Origin: Chondrus crispus
Taxonomy: Eukaryota > Rhodophyta > Florideophyceae > Gigartinales > Gigartinaceae
NCBI RefSeq assembly: GCF_000350225.1
Contig: NW_005179326.1
Location: 219,957 to 283,956, forward strand
Direction of reading: 5' to 3'
DNA: 64,000 nt
Position 1 is the stretch's first letter. Every line of letters begins with the position of its first letter. Positions 20,741 to 31,024 of this stretch are shown here, piece by piece. Under the pieces are notes generated by a model. The model made no database searches and was not told where the DNA came from. It saw nothing but the letters and a program-made list of their open reading frames with translations. Both the position numbers and the translations under genes were made by a program.

Positions 20741-21391
20741 CTATCCCGACCAACAAGCGTGCCTCGCGCGCAAGCCACACAAAAACGGCACACGGGAGCA
20801 GAGTCGAGCCGTTGACGACGACGCGCACGCGTGCGCGTCGGGCGGGGGTGGGGCCGACGGCGGGAAGGCGGGCGGCTCGCGCGGCACGGGCTCGGGGACG
20901 TGGAAGAGGCGCAGAAGCATGCCCTCTATGTGGAACGGGCCCGCGGCCTCGAGGAAGAAGTGCATTGTGATGGCGGGGACGGCCGTGACGGCGGGGACGG
21001 CAACGGGGACGGCGGCGTCCTTGTGGCGGCCGCCGAAGACGTAGGCGGCGACGGAGCCCTCGGCGACGTCGCGCTCGACGCCGCCGCGGGCGTGGACCTC
21101 GGTGAAGCCCTTGCGGAAGTGGACAGGGACGCCCGGGACGAAGGCGCATGTGGTGAGCCACCAGCGGGACACGAGGGAGGCGGCGAGCGAAGAGAGAGTG
21201 GCGGCGGAAAGCGCGTGTTGGGTGGGGGCGATGCTGAAATGACGGCGCGAGAGCGAGGCCCAGATGGCCGGGTCCGTGGCGGCCGCCGCGGTGGTGGTGC
21301 ACAGCTGGGAGAAGAGGGTGGTTTGGGCGGGGGTCATGCGGTGGAGAATGTGGAGGAGGACATCGTGCGGAAGGTGAGGCAGCGCCTGCGA
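20741..21391 (-). CDS. F-box-like protein, C-terminal exon (copy C)
   Basis: Minus-strand frame open from just downstream of a TAA (complement of 21392-21394). The beginning reads LPHDVLLHILHRMTPAQTTL followed about 20 residues later by DPAIWASLSRRHF, the L-P-x-x-[IVL]-L...W..L pattern of an F-box. F-box proteins are substrate receptors of SCF ubiquitin ligases that bind Skp1 through this motif. The downstream 150 residues look globular (VSRWW, VPVHFRKGFTEV, HFFLEAAGPFHIEGML) but I recognise no substrate-binding domain. No ATG precedes the F-box in frame; TAATCGCAG just upstream could be a splice acceptor, with an upstream exon encoding MPPPSALLLLLL. First in-frame ATG is at 21337, inside the F-box. 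Likely a host gene captured in the repeat unit. Confidence 0.5.
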   Translation of the reverse strand, partial: SQALPHLPHDVLLHILHRMTPAQTTLFSQLCTTTAAAATDPAIWASLSRRHFSIAPTQHALSAATLSSLAASLVSRWWLTTCAFVPGVPVHFRKGFTEVHARGGVERDVAEGSVAAYVFGGRHKDAAVPVAVPAVTAVPAITMHFFLEAAGPFHIEGMLLRLFHVPEPVPREPPAFPPSAPPPPDAHACASSSTARLCSRVPFLCGLRARHACWSG

Positions 21392-21505
21392 TTACTTCTT
21401 TGGCGGAGGAGCAACAGCAGCAGCGCAGAAGGGGGAGGCATGTCTGCTCAGGGATGTCCCAGCCGGCTTTCGCGTTTCGTCCGGGAGCCCCCACGTCCTC
21501 ACTGA

Positions 21506-22694
21506 GGGCCATTCCATTCATCGTGATTGGCAATCACGCAATCACGCAATCACACAATCACGTCAATTGTTAATCTGCACGCATGGAACCAACGAAGGAA
21601 ATGGATATGATAAATCAGGCTTGCGATTCTCGAAATGGGAATCTGAAATTCAGGGTTGATATCGCATACATGGCATATGCGCCAAATACAGTATCCTGCC
21701 AGCGGCCATCGTTTTTGCTTTATCGAGAGGCACCTAGCTGGAGCATTAGGAATGAAGTAGCTCTGCATTAGCGATATAAGTAGATACGTTTGCGGATAGA
21801 TATCAAAAAAAAACAACGAACAAAAGAACAGAACAACACAGTGCTTTAATTGCGCAACCAAATCCTAGTGCAACTAGTCCGGCATAGTCGAAGGCTCGAG
21901 AGGGCGTCAAGCATTGACAACCGAGCAGTGAGGAGACTGTTGAACCACGCGGCGACATACTTCGCGTTTGAATCTTAGAACCTCGCGCACGGAATCAGCC
22001 TATCCAACTCGGCACCCCTGTCTCCGGGCAACGGTGACTTGTTGCATCCGCTGCCCTTCGGTAGTCTACCTTCCTGCTGTACGCGGCCCGTTTGTGGACA
22101 AACCGGAGAGACCAACTCCTCCCGACAGTTCCTGTCGTACGCGGCACGCGCTCTCGGAAGGGTCGGCTTTTCAAGATCTGACTCGACATTGAAGTCAGAC
22201 ATATATTTACTTCGGTAAATATTCTACCAACGCAGAGAACAAATTGTTACGGTTTTGACATCAATAAATGGTGCCTGCTCCCTTGTGGTTGGTTGTGTAT
22301 ATTACGTTTCCTAAAACATGGTCATGCTGATTAAAGAAATAAACAATCGACTTAAAATTAATCTTGTGCTCCAACTTCCTGTAAATGCTCCTTGCAATTC
22401 TAAAAGATTTAAACCCCATTCAAATATTCGTACATTTCGAAATGATAATCAACGCGCTGCTTGTGCAACCCAAGGTTGCACCTGTGGGAAAGCCAGAAAG
22501 CAGGATATACTCTCTTTGCCGTGCCATCATTACCTCCTATGAAACCTTTGCCCATCCAGAGCCGTGGAAATGTGCTTACAGCTATAAGTAGCACACGTTG
22601 GAGAAAGGAACGATGCAGAACGACGTTAAATTAATGTCGTGATCGCGTGATTGCGTGATTGCATGATTGCCAATCACGATGAATGAAATGGCCC
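21506..22694. mobile_element. MITE-like element with GGGCC ends (TSD TGA)
   Basis: Terminal inverted repeats of about 60 bp begin GGGCCATTCCATTCATCG on the left and GGGCCATTTCATTCATCG on the right (minus strand), each running into ATTGGCAATCA(C/T)GCAATCACG. The flanks are TGA at 21503-21505 and 22695-22697. Ends in GGGCC with a 3-bp duplication resemble PIF/Harbinger-derived MITEs, although those usually duplicate TWA. The interior has no credible gene. Absent from copy D at the same site. Confidence 0.75.
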
Positions 22695-22751
22695 TGACCT
22701 CGGGAAGAATCATCCCGGACTTAGGAACGGGCCTCTCAGACCCGTGAGTAG

Positions 22752-23353
22752 TGTGGTACAACCGTAGGGACGCTAAATCGTAAACGGAAAAGGACAGGCT
22801 GTACCTAACAATGAGGGAGCCTGGGGGACCGCTACACTGGAGTGTCAGGTAGAATAATCCGGAACGGTAAGAAGCACAGGACAAGAGAGGAACACCGCAC
22901 TGGACACGCGCAGTCGTACTGGGGTGTAGAGCAGTACGACCGGTGGCGAGCTGAAAACCTGAAGGACTTACTTAACCGTACGGTAAAAGGACTAGGGTAG
23001 GAAGTAAGGGGAGGCGTGCTTGCCTTGGTTTACCTCCAGCCCGGTGCCCCCCTATCTTATACCCCCTAGTAGGGCGGTGGCACCGGACGGACTACAGTAG
23101 CTGTACATACTATAGCCAGCTTACTGTAGCTTACGGTAACTAAAAATGACTACTGTATTAACCCACCGATCGGTCGCGCACCACGTGTACACCTGCACTA
23201 GCTGGTGCCACTAACTACACGTGGACTCCCACGTGGCCACATGTACACGTGCTGGCCACGTATGCACCGTATCGGTTAACATCTTACTACTGTACTTGGC
23301 GAGGTCTCTGGCGCCCGCCTAGTACCGTAGCGCCACTTGGCAATTGTACCACA
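22752..23353. mobile_element. Solo LTR 3 (TSD AGTAG)
   Basis: 602 bp from TGTGGTACAACCG to GCAATTGTACCACA, flanked by AGTAG at 22747-22751 and 23354-23358. The empty site is visible in copy D (GTGTGAGTAGGAGC, 32621-32634). The two ends are themselves complementary over the first 10 bases. Confidence 0.92.
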
Positions 23354-23439
23354 AGTAGGAGCAAAACTACTGCTCGTCAGTCAGGGAAGCAACTTGTGCG
23401 CTGTCGACATGCGCACACGTTTCAGGAGCGAAACGGGAC

Positions 23440-24454
23440 GTGTAGCACATTTCTAGATTGGGCCATTTGCGGATCTTGGGGTGACAGGTGCGGCTTTTGA
23501 TGCCCCTGGGGAGGTGAAGTTCTAGCCCTGGGGGTGTGTTGGGGGCGACTATCCCAATTGAGGTGGCATTGAAGGGTGACGTTCCTCATTCATCCAATTT
23601 CGAGGGTGACGTCGCCTTAAGAAAACGACATGTTGAAACATGCCGATCTTTGTCTGTGTGTATAGGGCGACATTGGATCGTTTTCTGAGATTGATGTGAT
23701 TTCAGTTGGAAATATACGGTGACTTCATATGCGAAACACCGGCAACTTCTACCCACTCTATCTACATACAATTACATACAGTATTTTCCATACTACGGAA
23801 GCATTTTTACCTAGTGTTTTCATCCCCATAAAGCTGTCTCAGTGCACAATCAGTAACAGTATGCGTCTCAGAACGACAAAGAGAGCAAGTATACTTCCTC
23901 TTTGATGGCGCGTTCAGAAGGCAGAACGTACGCCGCGTGACCGCGCGTCAGCGTATGCCAGCCACTGTGGTGGGCACTGGGCGGCCTCTATAGCCACACT
24001 ATATTGTTTCAGTTTTGAGAGCGCTATATCCAGCGCGAAACCGTGCGTTGGCGTGCTTTTATAAGGGTGACATTAAAACAATCATGCATTTCTAGGGCGA
24101 CATTTCTAACATTTAGGTCTCTGCCGAAATGCCACGATGGTATACGTTTTTATGGGGTGACATCCCCGAATATGAGTTTGTCGGAGGTGACTTTACGATT
24201 GTATTTCTGTCATCCTAGAAAACGTGCATTCTCACCCATCAAAAGGACACCATGGACCAAAATCACCCTACTAGCAAAGCACTTTTTAGTAGTGTCGCCC
24301 TATAAAAAACCTCACCACATTGAAATCGCCCCACGTAGATTTCACTTTGGCCGGGTGTCGCCCCAAAATCTACACTTTGACCCTTCTAGATTTTGAGAAA
24401 TTTGTCGTAAAAATTTGTACTGCCCAAAAAGAGTTTCAGGAAGCCTCCAATCAA
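23440..24454. mobile_element. Non-autonomous element with GGGTGAC/GGCGAC motifs
   Basis: Sits between units C and D. The left part has direct-orientation motifs (GGGGTGACAGG, GAAGGGTGACG, GAGGGTGACG). The right part has both orientations (GGGCGACATTT, GGGGTGACATC, GTGTCGCCC, AATCGCCCCAC). Its right end, TCTAGATTTTGAGAAAT to AGAGTTTCAGGAAGCCTCCA, matches the right end of the J-domain element before copy E (36200-36262), so they are one family. No coding frame is recognisable; size about 1 kb. Confidence 0.5.
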
Positions 24455-24753
24455 AACAGAACTCTTCATGCTCTGAAAAGAAATTCAAAATTTACGCAGC
24501 CGTCGGTACCACGAGGCTCATTTAGTCCATGCTTGACTTGTCTTACTTCAAATAGTGCGGCCTAGTGTCTACACGACCGGCAATTTGCCTCATATGAGGT
24601 CACCCTTGACCTCATATGAGGTCAAATGCTCTACAGTAAAATTTAAACAAAATTTAAGATTTTTGCAAGTATAGAACAAAAGGAGTACAATTTTTACGAA
24701 GTAGAACTTTGAACGACTATAAAGACAACTATAAACGACTAGTTAGTAACTGA

Positions 24754-24828
24754 AAAGCCAGCTCAGTGGTCTGCAAGGATCGCTGAGTCTTGGAGGCTGG
24801 GGTTCAACTCCTCGCTGAGCACTTTAGT
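24754..24828 (+). other. tRNA-like internal promoter boxes (degenerate)
   Basis: AGCTCAGTGGTC resembles an A box and GGTTCAACTCC a B box, 50 bp apart, with a 5-bp T-stem possible around TTCAACT. The expected acceptor strands do not pair, so this is not a functional tRNA. It could be a tRNA remnant or SINE head within the piggyBac 3' non-coding part. Confidence 0.3.
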
Positions 24829-25094
24829 GGTCGAAAAATCCCTTCGGGGATCTCGATGGTTCTTGTTCGTGACCTGCAGCCCAGGACGCTTTATAACGCC
24901 CACTCGAACATGAGATTGAATACGGTGACATCTCATAAAGGGGCATTCCGACACGGCTGCAGGTCTTCCAAGCAAGTCTTTAGACGCAGGATAGAACCAT
25001 AGGGTGCAAAAGGAGTTTTTTATCTCTTTTTGCTCTATTTTACTCAAATGCTGACCCATGTAGTCAGTTTTAAAGGCCTAGAACGCTTTAAGCA

Positions 25095-27198
25095 CTAATA
25101 GTACTTACCTTTGTAAGTAAGATCGTGACGTTCGTCGACATGTTTCTTAAAACAGTCACGCCCAGTCTGGTGATGACAAAGGTATACTTCTTTGTCAAAA
25201 TATGCCTTGCAGGCTGAGCAAATAAACTTTGACTTTTTTGTACCTTTGCAAATATTGCATCTGGATTGATAAAGAGCACAAGTCTCTTCGCCGGATGTGC
25301 TTTTACGCTTGCGAGTGGTTGGAGTTAGGTGAGTACCAATTCCACTGCCAAACCCAACATCTTCATCTTCAACAGCACTGTCTGATTCTCGCTGACGTAA
25401 CGATATACGATCATACTTGTTATCAATCAACTGGTCAGCAAGCTCACAATAAAACTGATTTGGAGACATCTTAGAACCATCTTCTTTTGCACCTGCATAC
25501 AGTTTCCATGCATCCACAATGCAAATGGCCAATAAAGAAGTGTTGACACGCATAGACCACTCCTTGACTTCGAACTTCTTTTCCAAGCCGAGATCATCCT
25601 GACCAGATCTGTTGTGGCGGTCAATCTGAGAGCAAGTTTCATAATACTGCTCACAGACTGAGAGAATACGGATAGACAATTCCTCTTTTCTTGTCACGCC
25701 ATGACGTGTACGCCATCTCTCGTGGTGGATTGGAGTTCCTTCGTTGGATGTTCCGACAGAACTAATAAAGTATCTGCGGTCTCGGTCCACCCACATCACT
25801 GCCATGAGATGAGGCCCGGCCACCGGCTTCGAAACTAGTGTGACGTGCTCTCCCTTTTCAGCAATCTCCAGATGAGATAGATATTTCATCGGATATTTCT
25901 TAGTAGATGTCTTCACCACACCTGTGAATCTAAGACCTTTCTCATAAAGTGATTCAGCCGTGTGGACAGAAGCAAAGTACGAATCCGCGCAAACAACACG
26001 ATTGGTGTGAAACCATGGCTGTAACAACCTCAAAGTCACTGCAGTTCCGTGTAAGTGGTCACTTTCAAAATCCTTTAAAGAAGTCTCCTCAGCTGAGACG
26101 ACGTTCTCAATTCTTATTATGATTCCACTTTTTCCACATGCAGCAGTCTTCAACTCACAGCCATTCTCGGGTTTTCGGTCCATGGCCACATAATGAGGAA
26201 GACCGGTTCCAATCCAATCTCCTCCAAGTCCATACCAGCTTGACATACTCTCATCAACGCAGATGTTCTGTGATGGAATCACATGTGATGCTCTGTGATC
26301 ATTGATTGCGACCATGAAGTCCCTGATCATACCCCATCTGTCATTTGAGTCAGCTGGAAAGCTGAACGTGACATTCTGACGAAGCTCCTCGAATCTTCTG
26401 CGGGAGATGATTTTTCCGAATTGAGGTTGCGGGAGATATTTGCTGGTTTCCTGTGAGCTCCAAAGAGACCTTCTGGTGCTGAATTCAATCCGAGTCATAA
26501 GGATTAGCACCCCGAAAAACTTCAAAATTTCACCTCTTGTAGTCAAGCGAAGTCCCCTTGATTCCATTGCATCGTTGGTGTAGGAAACCATTAATGCCAA
26601 GTGCTCCTGTGGGAACATCCACATGAAGTAGTCCATGGGATGCATTTGAGATGGACTGTGACCACGAGATATAATCTCATCAATCGGTCCAATCACCTTC
26701 CATCTTCTCGGCGGTATCATACCATTTAAATGCATCGTGACTTCCTCACGCTTCCAGGACCGGCCGTGGACATTCATGAGGCCATCTCGGGAATCCATTT
26801 CGTCACTCTCAGAGATTCTCGTACTCGGGCTGAATGCTCCTTCCAGTGGCGTCACGCGGTCCTCTGTAGGCTCCAGTTGCGCATAATGTTCAGTTTCTTG
26901 ATGGATATGATCTTCAAGACCGTCATCGATCAGGTCCATCACTTCACCAGCCTTGATGTTAGCTATGCGAAGCGTGACCTCCTTGACGCCATCTGATAAT
27001 TCCCACTTAGCCCTGACTGAAGTGACACTGCGACCCTTCACTTTTGTCAGCTTTCATGCTAATGACAGTTCCCGTGACCAACTTGATCTTCCAGGAGGCT
27101 CCATACATGCGACGACATTTACTCTGAGCTGTGAGCAGTCTTGCACGAGTGTGGACGCGGTTACCTGCAATAATTCGAGGATCATTGACGCTCACCAT
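25095..27198 (-). pseudogene. PiggyBac-type transposase (one frameshift)
   Basis: DDE_Tnp_1_7 (PGBD) transposase. The main frame 25095-27041 is 648 codons with QNICVDESMSSWYG (first Asp), VVCADSYFASVHTAESLYEKG (second Asp) and CSQIDRHNRSGQDDLGLEKK. The C-terminal cysteine-rich domain (CNIC, CSAC, CHH...C, about 595-635) is as in piggyBac relatives and probably binds zinc. The N-terminal about 55 residues lie in another frame from ATG 27198 (GASWKIKLVTGTVISMK). The two frames meet at an AAAA run near 27043, so a single-base indel separates an otherwise intact enzyme. It excises and reinserts the element without leaving a footprint, if like its family. Nearly intact, so recent. Confidence 0.88.
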
Positions 27199-27480
27199 TT
27201 TGAAGAAATTTTGGGAAGAGGGAGACGAAAGTGTTGATTAGGGAAGACTGAGATACGGAATTGAATGTTTTCTGGTTTGCCAACGTTTAGTACTCTAGTC
27301 GTAAGCTTTTCACTACAGTAGCGATAAATTTCTACAATTATTCGAATTGCAAAAGCCCGCCTAAAAACTGGCCTCATATGAGGCCATTTGTCACCTAGAC
27401 ACTAGTGCGATCTGGTACATGCTTGACCTTAAAGTCTTCAACGGAAAATATCCCAAGCACGACAACTCGAACACGCAAGA

Positions 27481-28908
27481 TTGCTTCTAGGATTGAAAGA
27501 GATGGCACTCCGCAGTGAACAGCCTATCTACGAGTCGTCCAGAGCACGTTGTGAAAGGGATTTAGTCAATGAGGTGCAGCTTCTTACCTTTGATGTAACT
27601 CAACAATACGTTTTGCTTGTGGCAAATGGTCCTGATGAATGGAGGCTTCCGGGATTTATTTCTTCCGACGTAGGTGACAGCTCGATAGTGAAGGTGCGCA
27701 GCGCTGCCAAGACGGTCATTGGTATCGAATTTCCGCTCATTATTCTTCGACATTGTTACTCTGAGGAGTTGTCCGTTGAAAGGGAAAGTGATGGTCTTTC
27801 AGCTAGTATGGTCCGCGCTATTCTTGTTGCTCAATGCCATGAGAAATCTCAACGAGTGCCTTCTGGATGCAGTTGGGTGGCCATCACCAATGATCACAGA
27901 GCGGGTGTTGTCCATGTGTCGCACTCGGAGAAAGGAGCGGAGCAAGCCATTCGGCGAGAACTGGAACAGACCATAGCCAACGTTTCGCCGCCTAGACGAG
28001 TGCCTTGGGCGTCTATGGGATGGTATCCTGAAACGCTTCGAAAGGTGCGCGAAATATTGCATGGGCACAATCTGCATGTGATGGGTGAATTGGTTCAGAT
28101 CCGTGCGTCATCCAGAGGAGCCGTGCTAAGGATCAAGACGAATGAGAGCGATTACTACTTAAAATGCAGTACATCCACGTCGAACGATGCTGGAGTCACG
28201 TCAATAATGTCTCGCGTTGCTCCAGATCTTGTCGCCAAGCCGTTGTTCGCAGATGTGGAACGTCGTCAAATGATCCTTGTGGACCACGGTGACGAGACTG
28301 GCTTCTGTGGATTGGATGGTGAAGGGCGTAAGCAGTTCGTAAGAGATCTGGCGCGTCTGCACCGCGCAAGCGCAAAAGTGTTACCGGATTTGTTGAAGGC
28401 CGGTCTACCAAGTTATTCACCGCTGTGGATGCGTGAGAACTTGAACTCACTTTTTCAGTGTAAGGAGCTTTTGTCCGTGCTAGAAACGGAACAAATACAG
28501 AAGCTGTCGAGCCTCAAGGTGAAGCTGCAAAATGATCTGACGGAACTTGTTGATTGGGAAATGCCTATTTGTTTGGTACACAATGACACGAGCGACGGGA
28601 ACCTAATCAGGAAGAACGCCGATGAGGGTCCGGGGGTCCGGTTTTTCGACTTTGACAGTTCTTTTGCGGGCCATCCTTTGTTTGATGTTGACTGGTGCAG
28701 CCGGGAAACCCTAGAGGTCTATGCACAAGAAATGGACATAGCTGACATTGACGGATTGTTTAGGTTGAACAGGAAAGTATTCTTCAATCTTGCGCCGCTC
28801 GTGCAAGCATATAGATACTTGGACATGGCTAGGGAAGCGGAAGACGGTGCTCCCCGGGAAGACGCCCTTCACTGGCTAGGGCGCAGTGTTCGTACCTTGC
28901 TGTGGTGA
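27481..28908 (+). CDS. APH-fold phosphotransferase (copy D, start region frameshifted)
   Basis: 475-codon open frame; the first in-frame ATG is 27502. The ancestral ATG (27419-27421) is present, but a 1-bp loss in the following AAAA run (CTTAAAGTC instead of CTCAAAAGTC) puts it out of frame, so about 28 N-terminal codons are lost. Copy E has the same loss. The catalytic loop HNDTSDGN and FFDFD are intact, and it shares the SSDVGDSS and NGPDEW variants with B. Translation from ATG 27502 could still give the kinase domain and most of the Nudix-like part. Confidence 0.6.
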   Translation: MLLGLKEMALRSEQPIYESSRARCERDLVNEVQLLTFDVTQQYVLLVANGPDEWRLPGFISSDVGDSSIVKVRSAAKTVIGIEFPLIILRHCYSEELSVERESDGLSASMVRAILVAQCHEKSQRVPSGCSWVAITNDHRAGVVHVSHSEKGAEQAIRRELEQTIANVSPPRRVPWASMGWYPETLRKVREILHGHNLHVMGELVQIRASSRGAVLRIKTNESDYYLKCSTSTSNDAGVTSIMSRVAPDLVAKPLFADVERRQMILVDHGDETGFCGLDGEGRKQFVRDLARLHRASAKVLPDLLKAGLPSYSPLWMRENLNSLFQCKELLSVLETEQIQKLSSLKVKLQNDLTELVDWEMPICLVHNDTSDGNLIRKNADEGPGVRFFDFDSSFAGHPLFDVDWCSRETLEVYAQEMDIADIDGLFRLNRKVFFNLAPLVQAYRYLDMAREAEDGAPREDALHWLGRSVRTLLW

Positions 28909-29126
28909 CCGAAGACGGTAATGGTGACGACATATTTTTGGGCTGAGTTAACGTGTACGACGGTGCAGGCTGGGACGAGGCGCTCTGCAGGTGGCATCAG
29001 CTGTATGCGCTTCGTAAGGAGTCGGAAAGAAAGTGTGAAAGTTTTGGCGGGAGCATCATTGTCAGGACGACAGTAAAGGAGCCATGAAAATGTTCAGTTC
29101 GTGTTTTGCATGCATCACCCGGCTTC

Positions 29127-29426
29127 ATGAAACGCCAGTCCATCTTTGACAACGAGGCGTACGCACACTGCACTGCGGTTGCCGCATTCGTACCAGACGG
29201 AGCACAAGGAGGGGGCTCGTTGACAGGACTCGCGTACAGGGGGAGCAGTGTTGGCATGAGTGCGGACGGAAGACATGTGATGTCTGCACCCTGGGACGAG
29301 ACTGTGTGTGCGTGGGACGTGGATAGAGGGATCACACTTCGTAGCGGGTGGGCAGAGGGCTGGCAAGACATCACGGGTCGAATTCTGAGGACCGCAGACA
29401 CGGGCACTGTCTCATATACAGGATAA
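29127..29426 (+). CDS. Short WD40-like ORF (copy D)
   Basis: Same frame and length as copies A and C (ATG 29127), with the DGRHVMSAPWDETV core. Nearly identical to copy A. Confidence 0.45.
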   Translation: MKRQSIFDNEAYAHCTAVAAFVPDGAQGGGSLTGLAYRGSSVGMSADGRHVMSAPWDETVCAWDVDRGITLRSGWAEGWQDITGRILRTADTGTVSYTG

Positions 29427-30362
29427 ACATCGCATATAACTCTACGCAAGGGAAGAGTTGCATGAAGGCGAGAGGACGAGTTCTGAGGCTGTCCTGGGTC
29501 AATTGGATACTACAGTAGACTCATAGATATGGCACGATCACGCGATTGTACTTGCAAAAGGCCGACCTGCGAGTCCAAATGGCTGTAACGGTGAAGAGGC
29601 CGAGTGGGGCGTCGGAGGTCCTGTCGAGACGCGCTTTCCTGGACCCACGAGGGGCGAATTCGACGTCACCCTAGCGTCGCCGACGTCACTGGTACAAAAC
29701 GAGAACATGCGGGGATCTCGTGTTGAGCGCGATCCAGCGAGCCCTTGGGAGCAGTCACGGACGCTGCCACGCCACGAGAGTCGCTTCGGTAATACTGGAC
29801 ACGCCGTACTCGCCCAGGAAGAGGGCTCCTGTCTATAACGTACGACGCACGGACCGGCAGTCTTTGAAGAAACAGGCAGGCCTTGGTACAATATCCGTCG
29901 AAAGATGCGATTTAACGCACAGTCGTGGCCGCACGCCTTGTCGCTCCTGACCATCACGCACACTCTCGCCTGTGCCCCGCGCCGCCCCATCCGTGACGAC
30001 CCACTGACCTCCGCCAATTCTGTGTTAAGGCCACGGCCGCAGCCGGGTGCTGCCGTTCTTGCCGGGAATTGCCCGCTGCGTCCCTTTGCAATTCCTCTAC
30101 CCCCATACAGCGGGGGCATCGCCGGGTGTCCAACTGATCTTTGTCGTCAATCGATGTATCTAGTGTGAGCGTGAATAAGTGCTGCGGCAAGCTCTGAGGA
30201 TCGTACCCCTGTCGCAGAGTTTGTGCAAGTGGGGCTAACGCAGTGGTTTCCCGGCAGTCCCACGGGAGCTCTCGTGTCCGCATGCCAGCAATGTATCCCA
30301 CTAACCCTCCGCCAATTGGCTGTTCCCAACCAAGGAGCTCTTGGTGGAGTGAGGTGGAGTGA
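29427..30362. other. Conserved non-coding part of unit D
   Basis: Counterpart of 3024-3957, with a 2-bp insertion near 30165 (GTGTGAGCG for GTGAGCG). No domain seen in any frame. Confidence 0.4.
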
Positions 30363-31024
30363 GGTCAGCTTGAACACGTCGACATCCATCCGTGCTCTAT
30401 CACCCCCACCACCGACACAAGCGCATCCGCACCGTCGCCGCCGCCCCACCGCCTTTACGACCGCCCCCCTCCCCCTTTCCCTCCTCCCCGCCCTTGCGCC
30501 CAAGCTCCCGCAGTTGCCTCTCCTGTCGCTCCTCCAGCCGCTCCTCCTCGTCCCCTTTCCCGCTTGCCCGCACACCCTTCCTCCTCGCCGTCCTGGAAGC
30601 AGCCGGCAGCCTTCGCCCTGCACGCGCGTGCCTACAACGTCTCGCACCACCTCTTCTCGCTTCTCACGGCGGGCGTCAACACCCAGTCCTCCTCGCGCGT
30701 CTTCACGCCCGCGGCCTGCGTCGTCGCGCGCGCCCACGTCTTCCCGCCGCACGCCGCGCACGCCACGCGCGCGGATTGCTTCGTCCCGCGCGCTGCCCTC
30801 GCCGACGGCGCCCCCGTCTCGCCGCTGCTGCTGCATGACCACGCCCTGCGCGACGCCCAGGTCCACCCGGCGCGCCGCAACGGCGAGCTCTTCGAGCTGC
30901 TCCCCGGCGATGTCCACCCCGTCAAGGACGAGGGCAGCTCACGCTGTACGAGCCCGCCTTGCGCGCGCACATGCGTGAGGGCGGCGGCCCGGGCGTGGTC
31001 CACGTGCGCTCGCACGTGAAATGA
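30363..31024 (+). pseudogene. GC-rich partial gene (copy D, 1-bp deletion)
   Basis: Same as copy A but with one base missing near 30936 (GGGCAGCTC for GGGCAAGCTC). The last about 30 codons are read in another frame, ending at TGA 31017-31019 instead of 31022-31024. It otherwise keeps the 39 bp that copy C lost. Confidence 0.4.

Larger units (their letters stand above)
16441..23438 (+). repeat. Repeat unit copy C (most complete)
   Basis: The longest copy. It holds the upstream extension shared with B (16441-16794), the kinase gene, WD40-like ORF, conserved spacer, GC-rich ORF and convergent F-box gene. It then continues past a MITE (21506-22694) and a solo LTR (22752-23353) to an 80-bp block (23358-23438) that also terminates copy D. 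These two later insertions are absent from D, so they post-date the duplication. Confidence 0.85.
24566..27401 (-). mobile_element. PiggyBac-type DNA transposon with CTAG target duplication
   Basis: The ends are TGTCTACACGACCGG (left) and TGTCTAGGTGACAAATGG (right end, minus strand), with CTAG at 24562-24565 and 27402-27405. The empty site is visible upstream of copy E (GCGGTCTAGTGCGGTCTGG, near 36396). Palindromic CCTCATATGAGG occurs twice near the left end (24588 and 24608 regions) and once near the right end (27373-27384), a likely transposase-binding site. One large minus-strand gene fills the element. About 2.8 kb, a normal size for piggyBac relatives. Confidence 0.85.

Noticed and set aside
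24754..24828. Functional tRNA gene
   Set aside because: The acceptor stem does not pair and the anticodon arm is not convincing.
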